This document shows positions 35,027 through 46,430 of a stretch of DNA of 64,000 nucleotides, piece by piece. Position 1 is the stretch's first letter. Each line of letters opens with the position of its first letter. The notes beneath the pieces are model-generated. The model made no database searches and had not been told where the DNA came from. It saw only the letters and a list, made by a program, of their open reading frames with translations. The position numbers and the translations under genes are program-made. Source of the stretch: Nigerium sp. (GTDB taxonomy: Bacteria > Actinomycetota > Actinomycetes > Propionibacteriales > Propionibacteriaceae); contig JADJTH010000010.1 of assembly GCA_016711325.1 (NCBI GenBank), positions 1 through 64,000 of the forward strand, read 5' to 3'.

Positions 35027-38000
35027 GTGGAGGACGCGCTTGCGGACCCGGTGCTGAATGGGCCGTTCGATCCGCCCTCCCGCTACTTCGAGTTGGGCCC
35101 AAAGGGACCTACTGGCACGATCCTGACCGGACGCCGCCCCAGTGAGTCGTTCATCCCGGTCCCCCAGACCAAGAAGCGTGGCAGGAAGGCTGCGGCCGAG
35201 GTCCAGGAGACCCTCGACTTCGACCTGACCCACGAACGTGTCGAGAAGAACACGCTCATCAACGACCTCCGCAAGGCAGTCGATCAGTGGCGAGCGGGCG
35301 GCTACCAGGGCACGACTCCGACCACCCGCAAGCTCCTCCTCCACTGGGCCGACCCGACGCGGGAGAACCGCGTCCTGTTCTGCCAGCGTGAGGCCGCGGA
35401 GACCGCGATCTATATCTCCGAGATCGCCGGACGCCACGCCTCCGCCGCCGACTGGCGTGTCCGCGTCGACGACGCGAACGCAGAGCACAACGACGGGCTC
35501 CCGCGGCTGGCGTTGAAGATGGCCACCGGTTCGGGCAAGACGATCGTGATGGCGATGCTCATCGCATGGAACACCCTCAACAAGGTGGCCTCACCCAGCG
35601 ACAAGCGCTTCGCCAAACGCTTCCTTGTTGTCACCCCGGGCATCACGATCCGCGACAGGCTCCGGGTGCTCGATCCGACCGAGCCCGGCAACTACTACGA
35701 CGTCCGCGACCTGGTGCCCGCCCAGCTCAAGGCTGACCTGGGCCAGGCCCAGATCATCATCACGAACTACCACGTCTTCCTGAAACGCGACGCCAAGGAG
35801 ATCAAGGGCGTTGCCCGTCTCACCAAGAACATCCTCTTGGCCGGCAAGGCCGTGGACCCCTTCAAGGAAAACGACGCAGCCGTGGTGTCGCGCGTGCTGC
35901 GCGGCTGGGGAGTTGGCACCGGACGCCAGCAACCAGAGATCGTTGTGTTCAACGATGAGGCCCACCACTGCTACGCAGACCGGCCCCAGCGCGTGGTCGA
36001 GGTTGACGGCGCGGAGGCGGACGCCGAGGCCAGGGCAGCCAATGAGCAGGCCCGGGTCTGGTACAAGGGCCTGCTGGCCGTCGCGAACAAGGTCGGCATC
36101 AAGGCGATCTACGACCTGTCCGCGACGCCCTACTACCTGCGCGGGTCGGGGTACAACGAGGGCTTCATCTTCCCGTGGACCGTCAGCGACTTCTCGCTCA
36201 TGGACGCCATCGAGTCCGGCATCGTCAAGGTGCCCCGCATCCCTGTCGACGATGACGCCGCCGACGACCAGGTCGTCTACCTGAACCTGTGGGACCACAT
36301 CGGCGCCAACCGTGCGCTGGCCAAGCGCGAGCTAGACAAGATCGACGTCACCCAGTGGCTCATCCCCCCACAGCTCCAGGGCGCTCTAGAGAGCCTCTAC
36401 CGCAGCTACGCGCGCGCGTTCACTCAATGGGAGCAGCACCGCGCCCAACTGGGTGAGTCCCCGCCCGTGTTCATTGTGGTCTGCCCGAACACGTCGGTGT
36501 CCCGGCTGGTCTGCGACTGGATCGCCGGTACCCAGGTCGAGGGACCCAACGGCCCGGTCATCGTCCCCGGCAACCTGCCGCTGCTGAACAACGTTCAAGG
36601 CGACGGCTTCATGGACCGTCCCCACACCATCCTCATCGACTCCGCCCAACTGGATTCCGGCGAGGCGATCAAGGCCGATTTCAAGGCGGCAGCTGCCGCC
36701 GAGATCGAGCTGTTCAAGAGCGACTACCGCAGGCGGAACCCCGGTGCCGACGTCGACGCGATCACCGACGAGGACCTGCTCCGCGAGGTGATGAACACCG
36801 TCGGCAAGCCTGGGCGCCTCGGAGAACCGGTTCGCTGCGTCGTCAGCGTCGCCATGCTCACCGAAGGTTGGGACGCCAACACCGTCACCCACATCCTCGG
36901 CATCCGCGCGTTCCGCTCCCAGTTGCTGTGCGAGCAGGTCGTCGGACGCGGTCTGCGCCGCCGGTCCTACGCCATCAACGACCAAGGACGCTTCGACGCC
37001 GAGTACGCCTCCGTGTACGGCGTGCCGTTCGCCTTCATTCCCTCCGACAAGCCACCCACCGACCCCAAGCCGGCCCCACCGGCCACTGAGGTGCGCAGCG
37101 TGCCCGGACGCGAGCACCTGCGGATCACGTTCCCGCACGTGGAGGCATATCGACTCGAGATCCCCGACGAGTACCTCTACCTGGACACCGAGACGGCACC
37201 CCGCTACCGCGTCGGCGCGTCCAAGGTCCCCACCTGGACAGAGAACGCCCCGATCGTCGGCGAGGGCGAAGTCATCGAGGAGGATCCGTCCGCCCTGCGA
37301 CCCCAGGCGGTCGCGTTCCGGCTTGCGCGTCGGCTGCTGCGGCACGAGTACGTGATCGGCAGCGACGAACGCCCGTGGCTGTTCCCCCGCCTGGTGCAGA
37401 TCTGCAAGGAGTGGCTCGACAAGTGCGTCGACCTCGACGAAGGCTTCGACGTAGGCACCATCGTCCGCTACGCCGATTTCGAAGCGGACGCCGCCGAAGC
37501 GATCTACCACGCGGTGACGTGCATGCAGGACGACCGCCGCAAGCGCATGCGCGTCCTCCTCCGCCGGGCCGACCCGGTGGGGAGCACAGAGTCGATCTCC
37601 TTCGTCACCCGCAAACCCAACATCACGACCACCTTCTCCGAGGTTGGCCACGTCGTGCTCGACGGCCCGGGCGGCAACACCTGGGAGGAGAAGGTCGCGA
37701 CCCTCTGCGAGGAGGGACGCCTGGCCGTGGCCGCCTACGTGAAGAACGACCACCTCGGCTTCACCATCCCCTACGTTAACAAGGGCCGCACCCACAGCTA
37801 CGTGCCCGACTTCCTGCTCCGCCTCAAGCCCCGCGACGGTGACGTGGACCGGACGCTGATCGTCGAGGTGTCCGGCGGCATGAAGTCCGCGCACGCTCCG
37901 GGCTCGGTGAAGGCAAAGGCGGAGACCGCCCGCCACTCCTGGTGCGCTGGCGTGAACAACCACGGCGGCTTCGGCCGTTGGGGCTACGTGGAACTTACCG

Positions 38001-38116
38001 ACATCACCACCGCTCACGAGGTCCTTCGCGAGGCCATCGAATCCCTGTACGCCGACGGTCCGATCATCGGCGACCCCGACCTGCTCGACTACTCCGAGGT
38101 GAACCGTGGCTCGTAG
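35027..38116 (+). CDS. Type III-like restriction subunit (Res), helicase-nuclease
   Basis: A 1029-residue SF2 helicase with Walker A MATGSGKT (165-172), DEAH (310-313), an SATP motif in IYDLSATPYY, and motif VI-like QVVGRGLRRRSY. The C terminus has a PD-(D/E)xK nuclease core: YVPDFLLRLK followed by TLIVEVSGG. This is the family of restriction helicases paired with adenine methylases (BPTD_3080-like). The GTG start is set by GGAGGAG seven bases upstream. Its stop overlaps the start of the methylase by 11 bases. Together they would cut unmodified foreign DNA. Confidence 0.9.
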   Translation: MEDALADPVLNGPFDPPSRYFELGPKGPTGTILTGRRPSESFIPVPQTKKRGRKAAAEVQETLDFDLTHERVEKNTLINDLRKAVDQWRAGGYQGTTPTTRKLLLHWADPTRENRVLFCQREAAETAIYISEIAGRHASAADWRVRVDDANAEHNDGLPRLALKMATGSGKTIVMAMLIAWNTLNKVASPSDKRFAKRFLVVTPGITIRDRLRVLDPTEPGNYYDVRDLVPAQLKADLGQAQIIITNYHVFLKRDAKEIKGVARLTKNILLAGKAVDPFKENDAAVVSRVLRGWGVGTGRQQPEIVVFNDEAHHCYADRPQRVVEVDGAEADAEARAANEQARVWYKGLLAVANKVGIKAIYDLSATPYYLRGSGYNEGFIFPWTVSDFSLMDAIESGIVKVPRIPVDDDAADDQVVYLNLWDHIGANRALAKRELDKIDVTQWLIPPQLQGALESLYRSYARAFTQWEQHRAQLGESPPVFIVVCPNTSVSRLVCDWIAGTQVEGPNGPVIVPGNLPLLNNVQGDGFMDRPHTILIDSAQLDSGEAIKADFKAAAAAEIELFKSDYRRRNPGADVDAITDEDLLREVMNTVGKPGRLGEPVRCVVSVAMLTEGWDANTVTHILGIRAFRSQLLCEQVVGRGLRRRSYAINDQGRFDAEYASVYGVPFAFIPSDKPPTDPKPAPPATEVRSVPGREHLRITFPHVEAYRLEIPDEYLYLDTETAPRYRVGASKVPTWTENAPIVGEGEVIEEDPSALRPQAVAFRLARRLLRHEYVIGSDERPWLFPRLVQICKEWLDKCVDLDEGFDVGTIVRYADFEADAAEAIYHAVTCMQDDRRKRMRVLLRRADPVGSTESISFVTRKPNITTTFSEVGHVVLDGPGGNTWEEKVATLCEEGRLAVAAYVKNDHLGFTIPYVNKGRTHSYVPDFLLRLKPRDGDVDRTLIVEVSGGMKSAHAPGSVKAKAETARHSWCAGVNNHGGFGRWGYVELTDITTAHEVLREAIESLYADGPIIGDPDLLDYSEVNRGS

Positions 38117-39380
38117 GCCCGCTGCCCCCAAAGGTCCGACCCCGATCGAGAGCACCGTCCACGAGGACAAACGCTGGAACATCCCCACCGCGGACGCCGC
38201 CCAGGACTTCGTTACCCTCGAGGTCGAGGCCATGCGGCAGGTCGCCTACGACCGCGACCCCTCCCTTGACCCGCAACTGATCTGGCGCGAGAAGTACCTG
38301 AAAGACGACCCGGCCGCCGGCGGCACGCTCGTCGCGGACGCTCCGCCGATCTACATCCAGGAGAAGATCGACCCACGCGTGTTGGTCGAGAACCTGCGCC
38401 GCACCACCCAGGACTCCGCGGACGAACCCGAACTGACCCTTTTCGACACCTTCGACGGCCTCGACGAACTGGACGCCGTCGAGTTCTACCGCCACCAGGC
38501 CAACTGGTCCAACAGGATGATCCTCGGCGACTCCCTCCAGGTGATGAGCAGCCTCGCCGAACGCGAGGACCTCCGCGGCAAGGTCCAGATGATCTACCTC
38601 GACCCGCCCTACGGCATCAAGTTCGGCTCCAACTGGCAGGTGTCCGTACGTAAGCGCGACGTCAAGGACGGCAAGACCGAGGACGCCGCCCGCGAGGCCG
38701 AACAGATCAAGGCCTTCCGGGACACATGGGAACTCGGAATCCACTCCTACCTGTCCTACATGCGCGACCGCCTCATCGCGGCGCGCGAGCTACTGACCGA
38801 GAGCGGCAGCTGCTTCGTCCAAATCGGCGACGAGAACGTACATCTGATCCGTTCCCTGATGGACGAGGTATTCGGTTCGGAAAACTTCGTGAGTCAGGTG
38901 ACATTCGCGACCACCGCCGGGGCAGGTTCCTTCGCCGGAGGTACGAATGTCCTATCTGCGGTCAGTAGCTTCATCGTTTGGTATGCCCGCGATCTCCAGG
39001 TCGTGAAGTACCGGCAGCTCTACCAACTGAGGGAGGAGGGTGGGCTTGGCGGCGGAAAATACACCACGATTGAGCTCCCGGGCGGGCATCGTGTCCCTGC
39101 CAGTCAGGCAAGTTCCTCGGAGGGTCGCCTTCTAAGGTATGACAACCTCACATCCCAGACGACTCGTGTCGGGCAGACGACCGTGTTCCCCGTCACAGTG
39201 AACGGGAAGACAGCGTCTCCGATTTCTGGAGGATGGAAGACGAATCAAGAGGGCATGGCACGTCTCGTTGCAGCACGCAGGGTCGAGCCAACCGGTCGAA
39301 GCATGTCCTACGTACGCTACTTCGATGACTTCCCGGCTTTCCCCCTCACTAACAATTGGCCGGACATCGGGGGTATTCAG

Positions 39381-41008
39381 CCTCGATCCGCCGATGGTGT
39401 TGGGCGGGTCTGATGGCGAATGCTCCTGTGGCAAGCAAGGATGGGACTGCTTAAGGTTCTCATCCGCTGCCTGACAGGAGCACTCGTAGTGCGAGTCTGC
39501 CACACCATTCAACCGGTTTTCGACGACCCGAATCTGGTCGCGTTCGGCGGCCTTCCCGCAGTGATGCGGCTTGCCGAACAAGCCGGCCTCCACGAGCTCG
39601 TCGAGCAGCACCTGACCCTGCCCGGGACCGCCGGTGCGAACGCTCCGGTCAAGGTGTCGGCGCTCATCGCTGGGATGGTGGTCGGCGCTGACAGCATCAG
39701 CGACATGGACGTGCTGCGTCATGGCGGCATGGGGCGCGTGTTCGACGGGCTCCGCGCGGCGACCACCTTGGGCACCCACCTACGCGCCTACCGGTTCGGC
39801 CACGTCCGCCAACTCGACGCGGTCGCCTCGCGCCTGTTGATCAAGCTGGCCGGGTTGTCGCCGATCCTGGACGGTGCCGACCAGCTGACCTTCGTCGATG
39901 TGGACGACACGATCCGGGAAACCCACGGCTACCGCAAGCAGGGCGCCGCCTACGGCTACAGCCGGGTCAAGGGCCTCAACGCCTTGGTGGCGACCATTTC
40001 GACGCCGACGAGTGCGCCGGTGATCGCCGCGACCCGGCTCCGCAAGGGCAACGTGTCCTCGGCCCGCGGTGCGGCCCGGCTGATCGGCGACACCCTGGCC
40101 ACGCTCCGCCGGGCGACCACCCCAGCCTGGTGATCGTCCGCGCTGACAGTGCCTACTTCAACCACGCCACCATCGCCGCTATTGCCGCCGGCGGCGCCCG
40201 ATTCTCGATCACCGCCCGGATGAACACGGCCGTCACCAGGGCGATCACCACCATCAACGACACCGACTGGACGACGATCCGCTACCCGCAAGCGATCTAT
40301 GACGAGGCCCAACAGGTGTGGATCTCCGACGCCGAGGTCGCCGAGGTGCCGTTCACGGCGTTCACGTCCCGCCGCAAGGCCGACCACGTCACCGCCCGGC
40401 TGGTCGTCCGTCGGGTGCGGCGACTGAACCCGAACGCGAAGGCCCAGGGTGAGCTGCTGCCCGGCTACCGCTACCACGCCGTCTTCACCAACAGCACCTT
40501 CGCGTTGGTGGACGCCGAGGCGTGCCACCGCGACCACGCGGTGATCGAGGGCATCTTCGCCGACCTGAAAGACGGGCCGCTGGCCCACGCCCCGTCGGGG
40601 AAGTTCATGGCGAACAGTGCCTGGCTCGCCCTCACCGCCATGGCGTTCAACCTGACCCGCGCCGCCGCCCGGATCGCCAGCAAGACCCTGGGCCGGGCCA
40701 GGACCTCGACGGTGCGCCGCACCCTCATCCAGGTCGCCGCCCGGATCGCGAACCAAGCCCGCACCTGGCTGCTGCACCTACCCCGGAACTGGCCGTGGGA
40801 ACCCCAACTCGCCACCCTCTACAACGCCGCGTTCGGGCCACCAGCAGCCGCCAGCCCCTGACCACCCGCCCCGCAGGCACAAGCAAGGAACCCAGTGGAA
40901 AAGCCGGGCACACCGGCAGTCACCCCACGCCCACCCGCGGAATCGCACTCCGGCCCATCATCGAAATTCGGAAACGGTCACCCACGAATGAGCGTCGGCG
41001 GATCGAGG
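39381..41008 (+). mobile_element. IS1380-family insertion sequence, 1628 bp
   Basis: The terminal inverted repeats begin CCTCGATCCGCCGA at the left end (39381-39394), with the exact complement at the right end (40995-41008). Target duplications of TTCAG flank it (39376-39380 and 41009-41013). Both termini, the duplication and the transposase are present, so the boundaries are exact. It interrupts the methylase gene. Confidence 0.95.
39489..40861 (+). pseudogene. IS1380 transposase, split by a frameshift
   Basis: The first part (GTG 39489 to 40133) contains the DDE first Asp in LTFVDVDDTIRETHGY; the second (40130-40861) holds the second Asp in VIVRADSAYF and the Glu in DHAVIEGIFADLKDG. They overlap by four bases in a -1 relationship at ACCACCCCAGCC. 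A programmed slip is possible at the C run but is not normal for this family, so a single-base deletion is more likely. The full protein would be about 455 residues. Confidence 0.85.
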
Positions 41009-42593
41009 TTCAGAGCAGGGCTGACCCGAAGGTCTATGTCGTCCAGACAGCGACATCCGCAATCCAGCGCTGCCTCCTGATGTGCACCGATCCGGGCGAC
41101 CTGGTGCTCGACCCCACCTGCGGTTCGGGCACTACGGCGTTCGTGGCCGAGCAGTGGGGCCGACGTTGGATCACGATCGACACCTCCCGGGTCGCCCTCG
41201 CCCTCGCCCGCCAGCGGCTCATGGGAGCCAAGTTCCCCTTCTATCTGCTCGCAGACTCGGACAAGGGGCGCGCGAAGGAGTCCGGGGCGTCTGGCACCTT
41301 GCGCCCGCCCGCGCCGACGACGAACGACATCCGACACGGCTTCGTGTACGAGCGGGTCCAGCACATCACCTTGAAGTCGATCGCGAACAACCCCGACATC
41401 GTCGAGGGCATGACCCGAGAGGCGATCGACGCAGCGATCAAGCGACACGCCGACTTCGAGTTGCTCTATGACCGTCCCTACGAGGACAAGGGCGTCGTTC
41501 GGGTGACGGGTCCGTTCACGGTCGAGAGCCTCTCCCCGCACCGGTCGCTGGCGTTCGCCGGCGGTGAGCAGGACCGGCCAGCGTCCGAGGTGGCGGCGTC
41601 CACGGCCGGGGAGGCGCCGACCTTCGAGCAGACGATCCTGGAGAACCTGCGCAAGGCCGGAGTCCAGAACGGCCGCACCGCGGAGCGGATCACGTTCGCC
41701 TCCTTGGACCCGCACGCCGGGGAGTACGTGCAGGCAGTGGGCGACGGGGTGAGCGGCGAGGCGTCCCTGCGGGTCGGCGTGGCGATCGGTCCGCAGTACG
41801 GCATCGTGTCGCCCGGCTTCATCAAGGACGCAGCCAGGGAGGCCATCCGGACCGGGGACATCGACCTGCTCTGCGTGCTGGCCTTCGCCTTCGACCCGCA
41901 AGCCACCGGGGTCACGCTCGAGGACGGCGTCACCGTCGAGACCGGCGACGCCGGCTTCGCCCAAGTCGCGGGCGAACGCCAACTCGGCCGGGTGAAGGTG
42001 CTGCTTGTCCGCATGAACGTCGACCTGCTCATGGGCGAAGAGCTCAAGAAGACCGGGGCCGGCAACCTGTTCACCGTCTTCGGCGAGCCAGACATCGACG
42101 TCCGGACCCACGACGAAGACCAGATCGTCGTCGAGCTACGCGGCGTGGACGTGTACGACCCCACCACGGGCGAAGTGCGCTCCCACGACACTGGCCGCAT
42201 CGCGCTGTGGATGATCGACACCGACTACAACGAGGAGTCGTTCTTCGTGCGGCACTGCTACTTCACCGGCGGCGGCAACCCCTACCAGCGGCTCAAGACC
42301 GCCCTCAAGGCCGAGATCGACGAGGACGCCTGGGCCTCGCTGAACTCTACGGTCTCTCGACCGTTCGCAAGGCCGTCTGAAGGCCGAATCGCTGTCAAGG
42401 TGATCAACGACTACGGCGACGAGGTCATGAAGGTGTTCGAGATCTCATGAGCGCACCCCAGTGTCAAGGGCCACTGGTTTCTGCCCGGAGGCGGACATGA
42501 AACCTGCCCGGTGGCGGTCACGAGAAGTGCCCGGTGGTGGCCATGGGATCTGCCCCTGGGGGCTGTTGGCCATCCACCTCGGTCGAGGCGTGG

Positions 42594-43391
42594 TTAGTGC
42601 AAGGGGGTCACCCCCCGGCCGGCGAGTGCTTGGGTGAGTCGGACGCTGTCGCCGCTGGTTTGGCAGACGTGGGCGTGGTGGAGGAGCCGGTCGACGGTGG
42701 CGGTGGCCAGCGTTTTGGGCATGAGTTCGTCGAAGCCGGCGGGGTGCAGGTTGGAGCTGATCGCGACGGAGCGTTTCTCGTAGGCGGCGTCGACCAAGCG
42801 GTAGAGGCCCTCGGCGGCGTCGTGGGACACGGGCAGCAGGCCGATGTCATCGACGACGACCAGGTCGGCGCGCAGGATCCGGGCGATGGCTTTCGACACG
42901 GTGTCGTCGGCGCGGTGCCGGCGCAGCAGCAGGCCGAGGTCTTCGAGGGTGAACCAGGCGACGCGCAGTCCTTGTTCGACAGCCAGGTGGCCGAGTGCTT
43001 CGAGGAAGAACGTCTTCCCGGTGCCGGAGGGGCCGCAGACGACGAGGTTCTCCCGCCGGCCGACCCATTCCAGGGTCCGCAGTGCTTGTTGGGTGGGGGC
43101 CGGGATCGAGGATGCTGTGTCCTGCCAGGCGTCGAACGTTTTGCCGGTGGGGAACCCGGCCGCGGTCCGGCGGGTGGTCAGCGCGGAGCGTTCCCTTCCG
43201 GTGACCTCCTCGACGAGGAGGGCTTTGACGACTTCGGCGGGGTCCCAGCGTTGCGCTCGGGCGGTGGCGAGGATGTCAGGTGCTGCGGTGCGCATGTAGG
43301 GCAACCGCATCCGGCGCAGCAACACTTCCAGGTCGGCCGGTAGCGGCGGGGCGACCGGGACCCCAGCCACCGGGGCGCTCTGGCCGGTCAT
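42594..43391 (-). CDS. istB: IstB, IS21 helper ATPase
   Basis: A 265-residue DnaC-like AAA+ ATPase. Walker A is CGPSGTGKTFFLEAL, Walker B LVVVDDIGLLP, and sensor I SSNLHPAGFDEL. It helps IstA select targets. It starts at ATG 43391, four bases inside the istA end, and is intact. Confidence 0.95.
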   Translation of the reverse strand: MTGQSAPVAGVPVAPPLPADLEVLLRRMRLPYMRTAAPDILATARAQRWDPAEVVKALLVEEVTGRERSALTTRRTAAGFPTGKTFDAWQDTASSIPAPTQQALRTLEWVGRRENLVVCGPSGTGKTFFLEALGHLAVEQGLRVAWFTLEDLGLLLRRHRADDTVSKAIARILRADLVVVDDIGLLPVSHDAAEGLYRLVDAAYEKRSVAISSNLHPAGFDELMPKTLATATVDRLLHHAHVCQTSGDSVRLTQALAGRGVTPLH

Positions 43392-44956
43392 GAGGCGATC
43401 TCCTCGGGGTTGGTGGTGCCGTAGGTGGCCCAGCCGCTGGTGCCTTGGGTCAGGGACTGGTCCTCGCTGGCCTGCAGCTGTGTCGGGTGTGGTCGGCTGC
43501 GGTGGTGGTCGAGGATGGAGGCCAGGTCGGCCTCGGCGAAGCGGCCGTGGACGGCGGCATGCCCCAAGGCCCAGTCGACGTCGGCGGGGTTGAACAGGCG
43601 TGCCAGCTGGACCGCGGCGGCCATCTTGACTCGCATCTTCCCGGTGCCCGCGGCGGCGCTCGACCAGCCAGATCCGCGCCCCTTCACCCAGGGCGAGGAA
43701 CTCGCTGTCAGCCACCGACTTGGGTGTGGGGGTCCGTTCCAGGGCGCCGGCTGGTGCGGGCGGGAAGTGCGTGTCGTCGAGCATCGGCGTGCCGGGGGTG
43801 GCGCGTCGGTGGCGGGCGACCTCGACCGGGCCCGCGTCGTCGAGGTGGCAGATCACGATCTGCTCATCCGCGCCGCGGCCGTGGACCCGGACCCAGACCG
43901 TCTCGCCGCAGAGCCGGTGAGGGACGGAGTACTGGCCGTGTTCGAAGTTCACCATCGGCGTGTTGTCCGGCACCACCCTCGTGGTCCCGAACGCGACCGT
44001 GAACGGCGCCGCCGCGACAGGATGCAACCGTGGGCGTTCCTCGGCCAGCATCTCGACCGGGGCCCGTCGGGTGACCCGATGCGGACGGGCGTTGACCAGG
44101 TCGCAGAACGCCTCGCAGGCGGCCTCGAGGTCGGCGAACGTGTCGTAGGCGTCGCGCAGGTTCGCGTCGGTGGGCACCAGGTCGGCCTTCGCGAGCTTCA
44201 CCGATGATTCGGTGCCACCCTTGCTCGCCGGGTCCGCCGGAACACAGTGTGAACGGTCACCGCGTAATGGGAAGCGAAGGCGACCAGCTGCTGGTTCCGC
44301 ACCGGGATCCCGGCGATGTGCTCACTGGTGACGGTCTTCTCGTTGTCGGTCAACACATACGTCGGGACGCCCCCGATCCGGCGGAACGTGACATCCAAGG
44401 CGGCGAACACCGAGGGCAGGGTCTTGTCCCGCAGCGGCAGCACCACCCGGAATCTCGACCACGCGACCCAGGCCACGAACAGGACCGTCTTGACCCCGTC
44501 GATCAACGGCCCGTCGCCGTAGTCGTACTGCAACCACATCCCCGGCTCGGTCACCCACGGCCGATGGACCCTGCGGTTCCCGACCCGGAACGCGGTCTTC
44601 GCGGCCGCGACCGCGCGGCGGGTGGTGCGCTCCGAACCGGTGTAGCCCAGCCACACCAGCTTCTGGTGGACCCTGTCGGCGCGGACCTTCCCCTTCGACC
44701 GCTCGACCCACTCCTCGACCTTGTCCAGGTAGTCGTCGATCAGCTGAGGCCGGCGGGCCGTCCCCGACGGCGGGCCACCCAGCTTGTCGCGGGCCTCCAC
44801 ATAGCGTTTCACCGTGTGATGAGAACACCCCACCAACTCGGCAGAATCACGCAACGACCCAGTCAGATCGTAGGCATCCAAGATTTCCATGATTTCCTCG
44901 GCAGACTTCAAGATGTCCCTTCCCCGGGTGACGAACAGTGCTTCAGCACCACTCAT
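43388..44956 (-). pseudogene. istA: IstA, IS21 transposase, two frameshifts
   Basis: The N-terminal helix-turn-helix (SLRDSAELVGCSHHTVKRYVE) and the DDE core (MWLQYDYGDGPLIDG; TYVLTDNEKTVT) lie in the first frame, which breaks at about 44240 where one base seems missing in HT(C)VPADPASKG. The middle runs from KLAKADLVPTDANLRDAYDTF to about 43665, where another base is missing, and the C terminus ends YGTTNPEEIAS. Repairing both gives about 520 residues. As written the transposase is inactive unless these are errors. Confidence 0.85.
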
Positions 44957-46430
44957 CGCACTCGAGGAAGGGACGCCGACCGCGGACGCGGCCAGGCAAC
45001 GGATGTCGTGTCGGGCAGATCCCATGGCCACCACCGGGCAGATTTCATGACCGCCAGCGGGCAACTACATGACCGTCACTGGGCATTTTTCCGTGTCCGC
45101 CGACACCCCAGAGTGAAGTCGACCCGCAGCTGGTCGAGGCAGCACTTCAGTTGTTCGCCCAATCTTGCTTGGAAGAGAACCACGCGTTGTGCGGTGGCAC
45201 AGAGGCTTGCCTCGATCAGGTTGAGGTGCAGCAGCGCGTAGTCGAGCGAGCGCACCGGGCCAGAGGCTTTGATGCGAGCAAGGGCGCCCTCGGCCGGCGG
45301 GGGGAGCAGCCGACATCGTGGTGGTCCACTTCGGAGCTCCTCAGGACGGTCCTCGACGGCGTGGTCACGCCGCCCCACACAAACTGGCTCTGGCGCTCTA
45401 TCACCATCACGACGGCCTTGGCTCGCCTCGGCGAGCGCGGGTTGTCGCCGGACGCCGTGATCAGGACCGGGTTTGGTCACGATCTGATTCGGAGGGCAAT
45501 CATGGACGCGGCCGTGTTCTGGCTCGCCGAGCGCGAAGGCCGCTACCCGCCTGAGTCCACGCCTCGCTTCCTTCGCGGCTGGGTTGGGCTGCTTGATGCT
45601 CAGGATTCGTTCGCCTGTGAGGACGCCTCATTCGCCTGGGTTGCCCAGGCTGCGCTGGCTTCCTCACCGGCCGAGACTGCACGCAACTGGTTGCGGTCAG
45701 CTGCAGTAGGGGATCTGATCAGCTGGAAGGTGACCGGCTACCTTGAGGTGCCGCGTGGCCCGGACGAGATCGTCTTCCCGGGCGGCAAGGACGCGACACG
45801 CTGGGTGTGTGACCGACTAGGCCGGACATTCCTGACGGACTGGCACGCGCCCAGCCTGCAGTGGGAACTGGCCTACATCCGATCGCCCGGGGACACGGCT
45901 GCCCGCGCGGGAGTAGATCCGAGCATCCTGGACGAGCGCGTCAGCACCGAGGACATGGTCATCAGTGAGATGTGCCGACGCCTGCATACTCCGGGAGTGC
46001 GCGACGTTGTAGACGCAGAACTGCGGGCCGAAGACCTGATCCCCTCACTCGGCCTCCTGCTGAAGGAGGGCAGGCTTGACGACGCCAGATCGCAGGCGCG
46101 GCGAGCCTGGGAGTCGTATCCCGGGAACCCGGATTTCCAGCTCGCATACGCGTTCTGCTCCATCCCGTCCGATCGCGCCGAGGCGGCGCGGATCCTCGGC
46201 GACCTCGAGGCGAGCGATGATCGAGTGCGTGCAACGGTTACCGCGAATCTCGCCACCTGCGCGCTGTTTGAGGGCCTTCCCGAGCGCGCCGCGGAGCTCG
46301 TGGCTGAAATGTCGAGTCCCTACCCCGCTGGCGACGTCTGGCTATGGGATCCCGTGGCCGCACTCAATGGGCGAGCCGAGGTCCGCGTGGACTCGGTCGA
46401 CCGTTGGGTACAGCGCCTCCAGCTCTTGGG

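Larger units (their letters stand above)
38106..42450 (+). pseudogene. Adenine-specific DNA methyltransferase (Mod), interrupted by IS1380
   Basis: The first part (38106-39380) has the catalytic motif YLDPPYGIKFGSNW (DPPY at 166-169), and the second part (41014-42450) has the SAM motif DPTCGSGTTAFVAEQWG, the beta-class order. An IS1380 element at 39381-41008 with a 5-bp TTCAG duplication splits the gene after codon 425. Removing the element and one TTCAG copy gives a single open frame of 903 residues, reading through GGIQ-SRADPKVY. It would methylate adenine in the site recognised by the system. With the IS in place, the first part ends in a stop at 39413. The insertion appears recent. Confidence 0.9.
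42462..45105 (-). mobile_element. IS21-family insertion sequence, 2644 bp
   Basis: Ends are TGT (42462) and ACA (45105), flanked by 6-bp CCCCAG duplications (42456-42461 and 45106-45111). Both ends carry three or four tandem copies of a 22-24-bp unit beginning TGCCCGG(T/A)GG, a hallmark of IS21. istA and istB are inside on the minus strand. Confidence 0.95.

Noticed and set aside
35027..38116. BREX or DISARM system
   Set aside because: No PglZ, BrxC, DrmA or similar partners are seen. The helicase plus adenine methylase fits a type III-like restriction pair.
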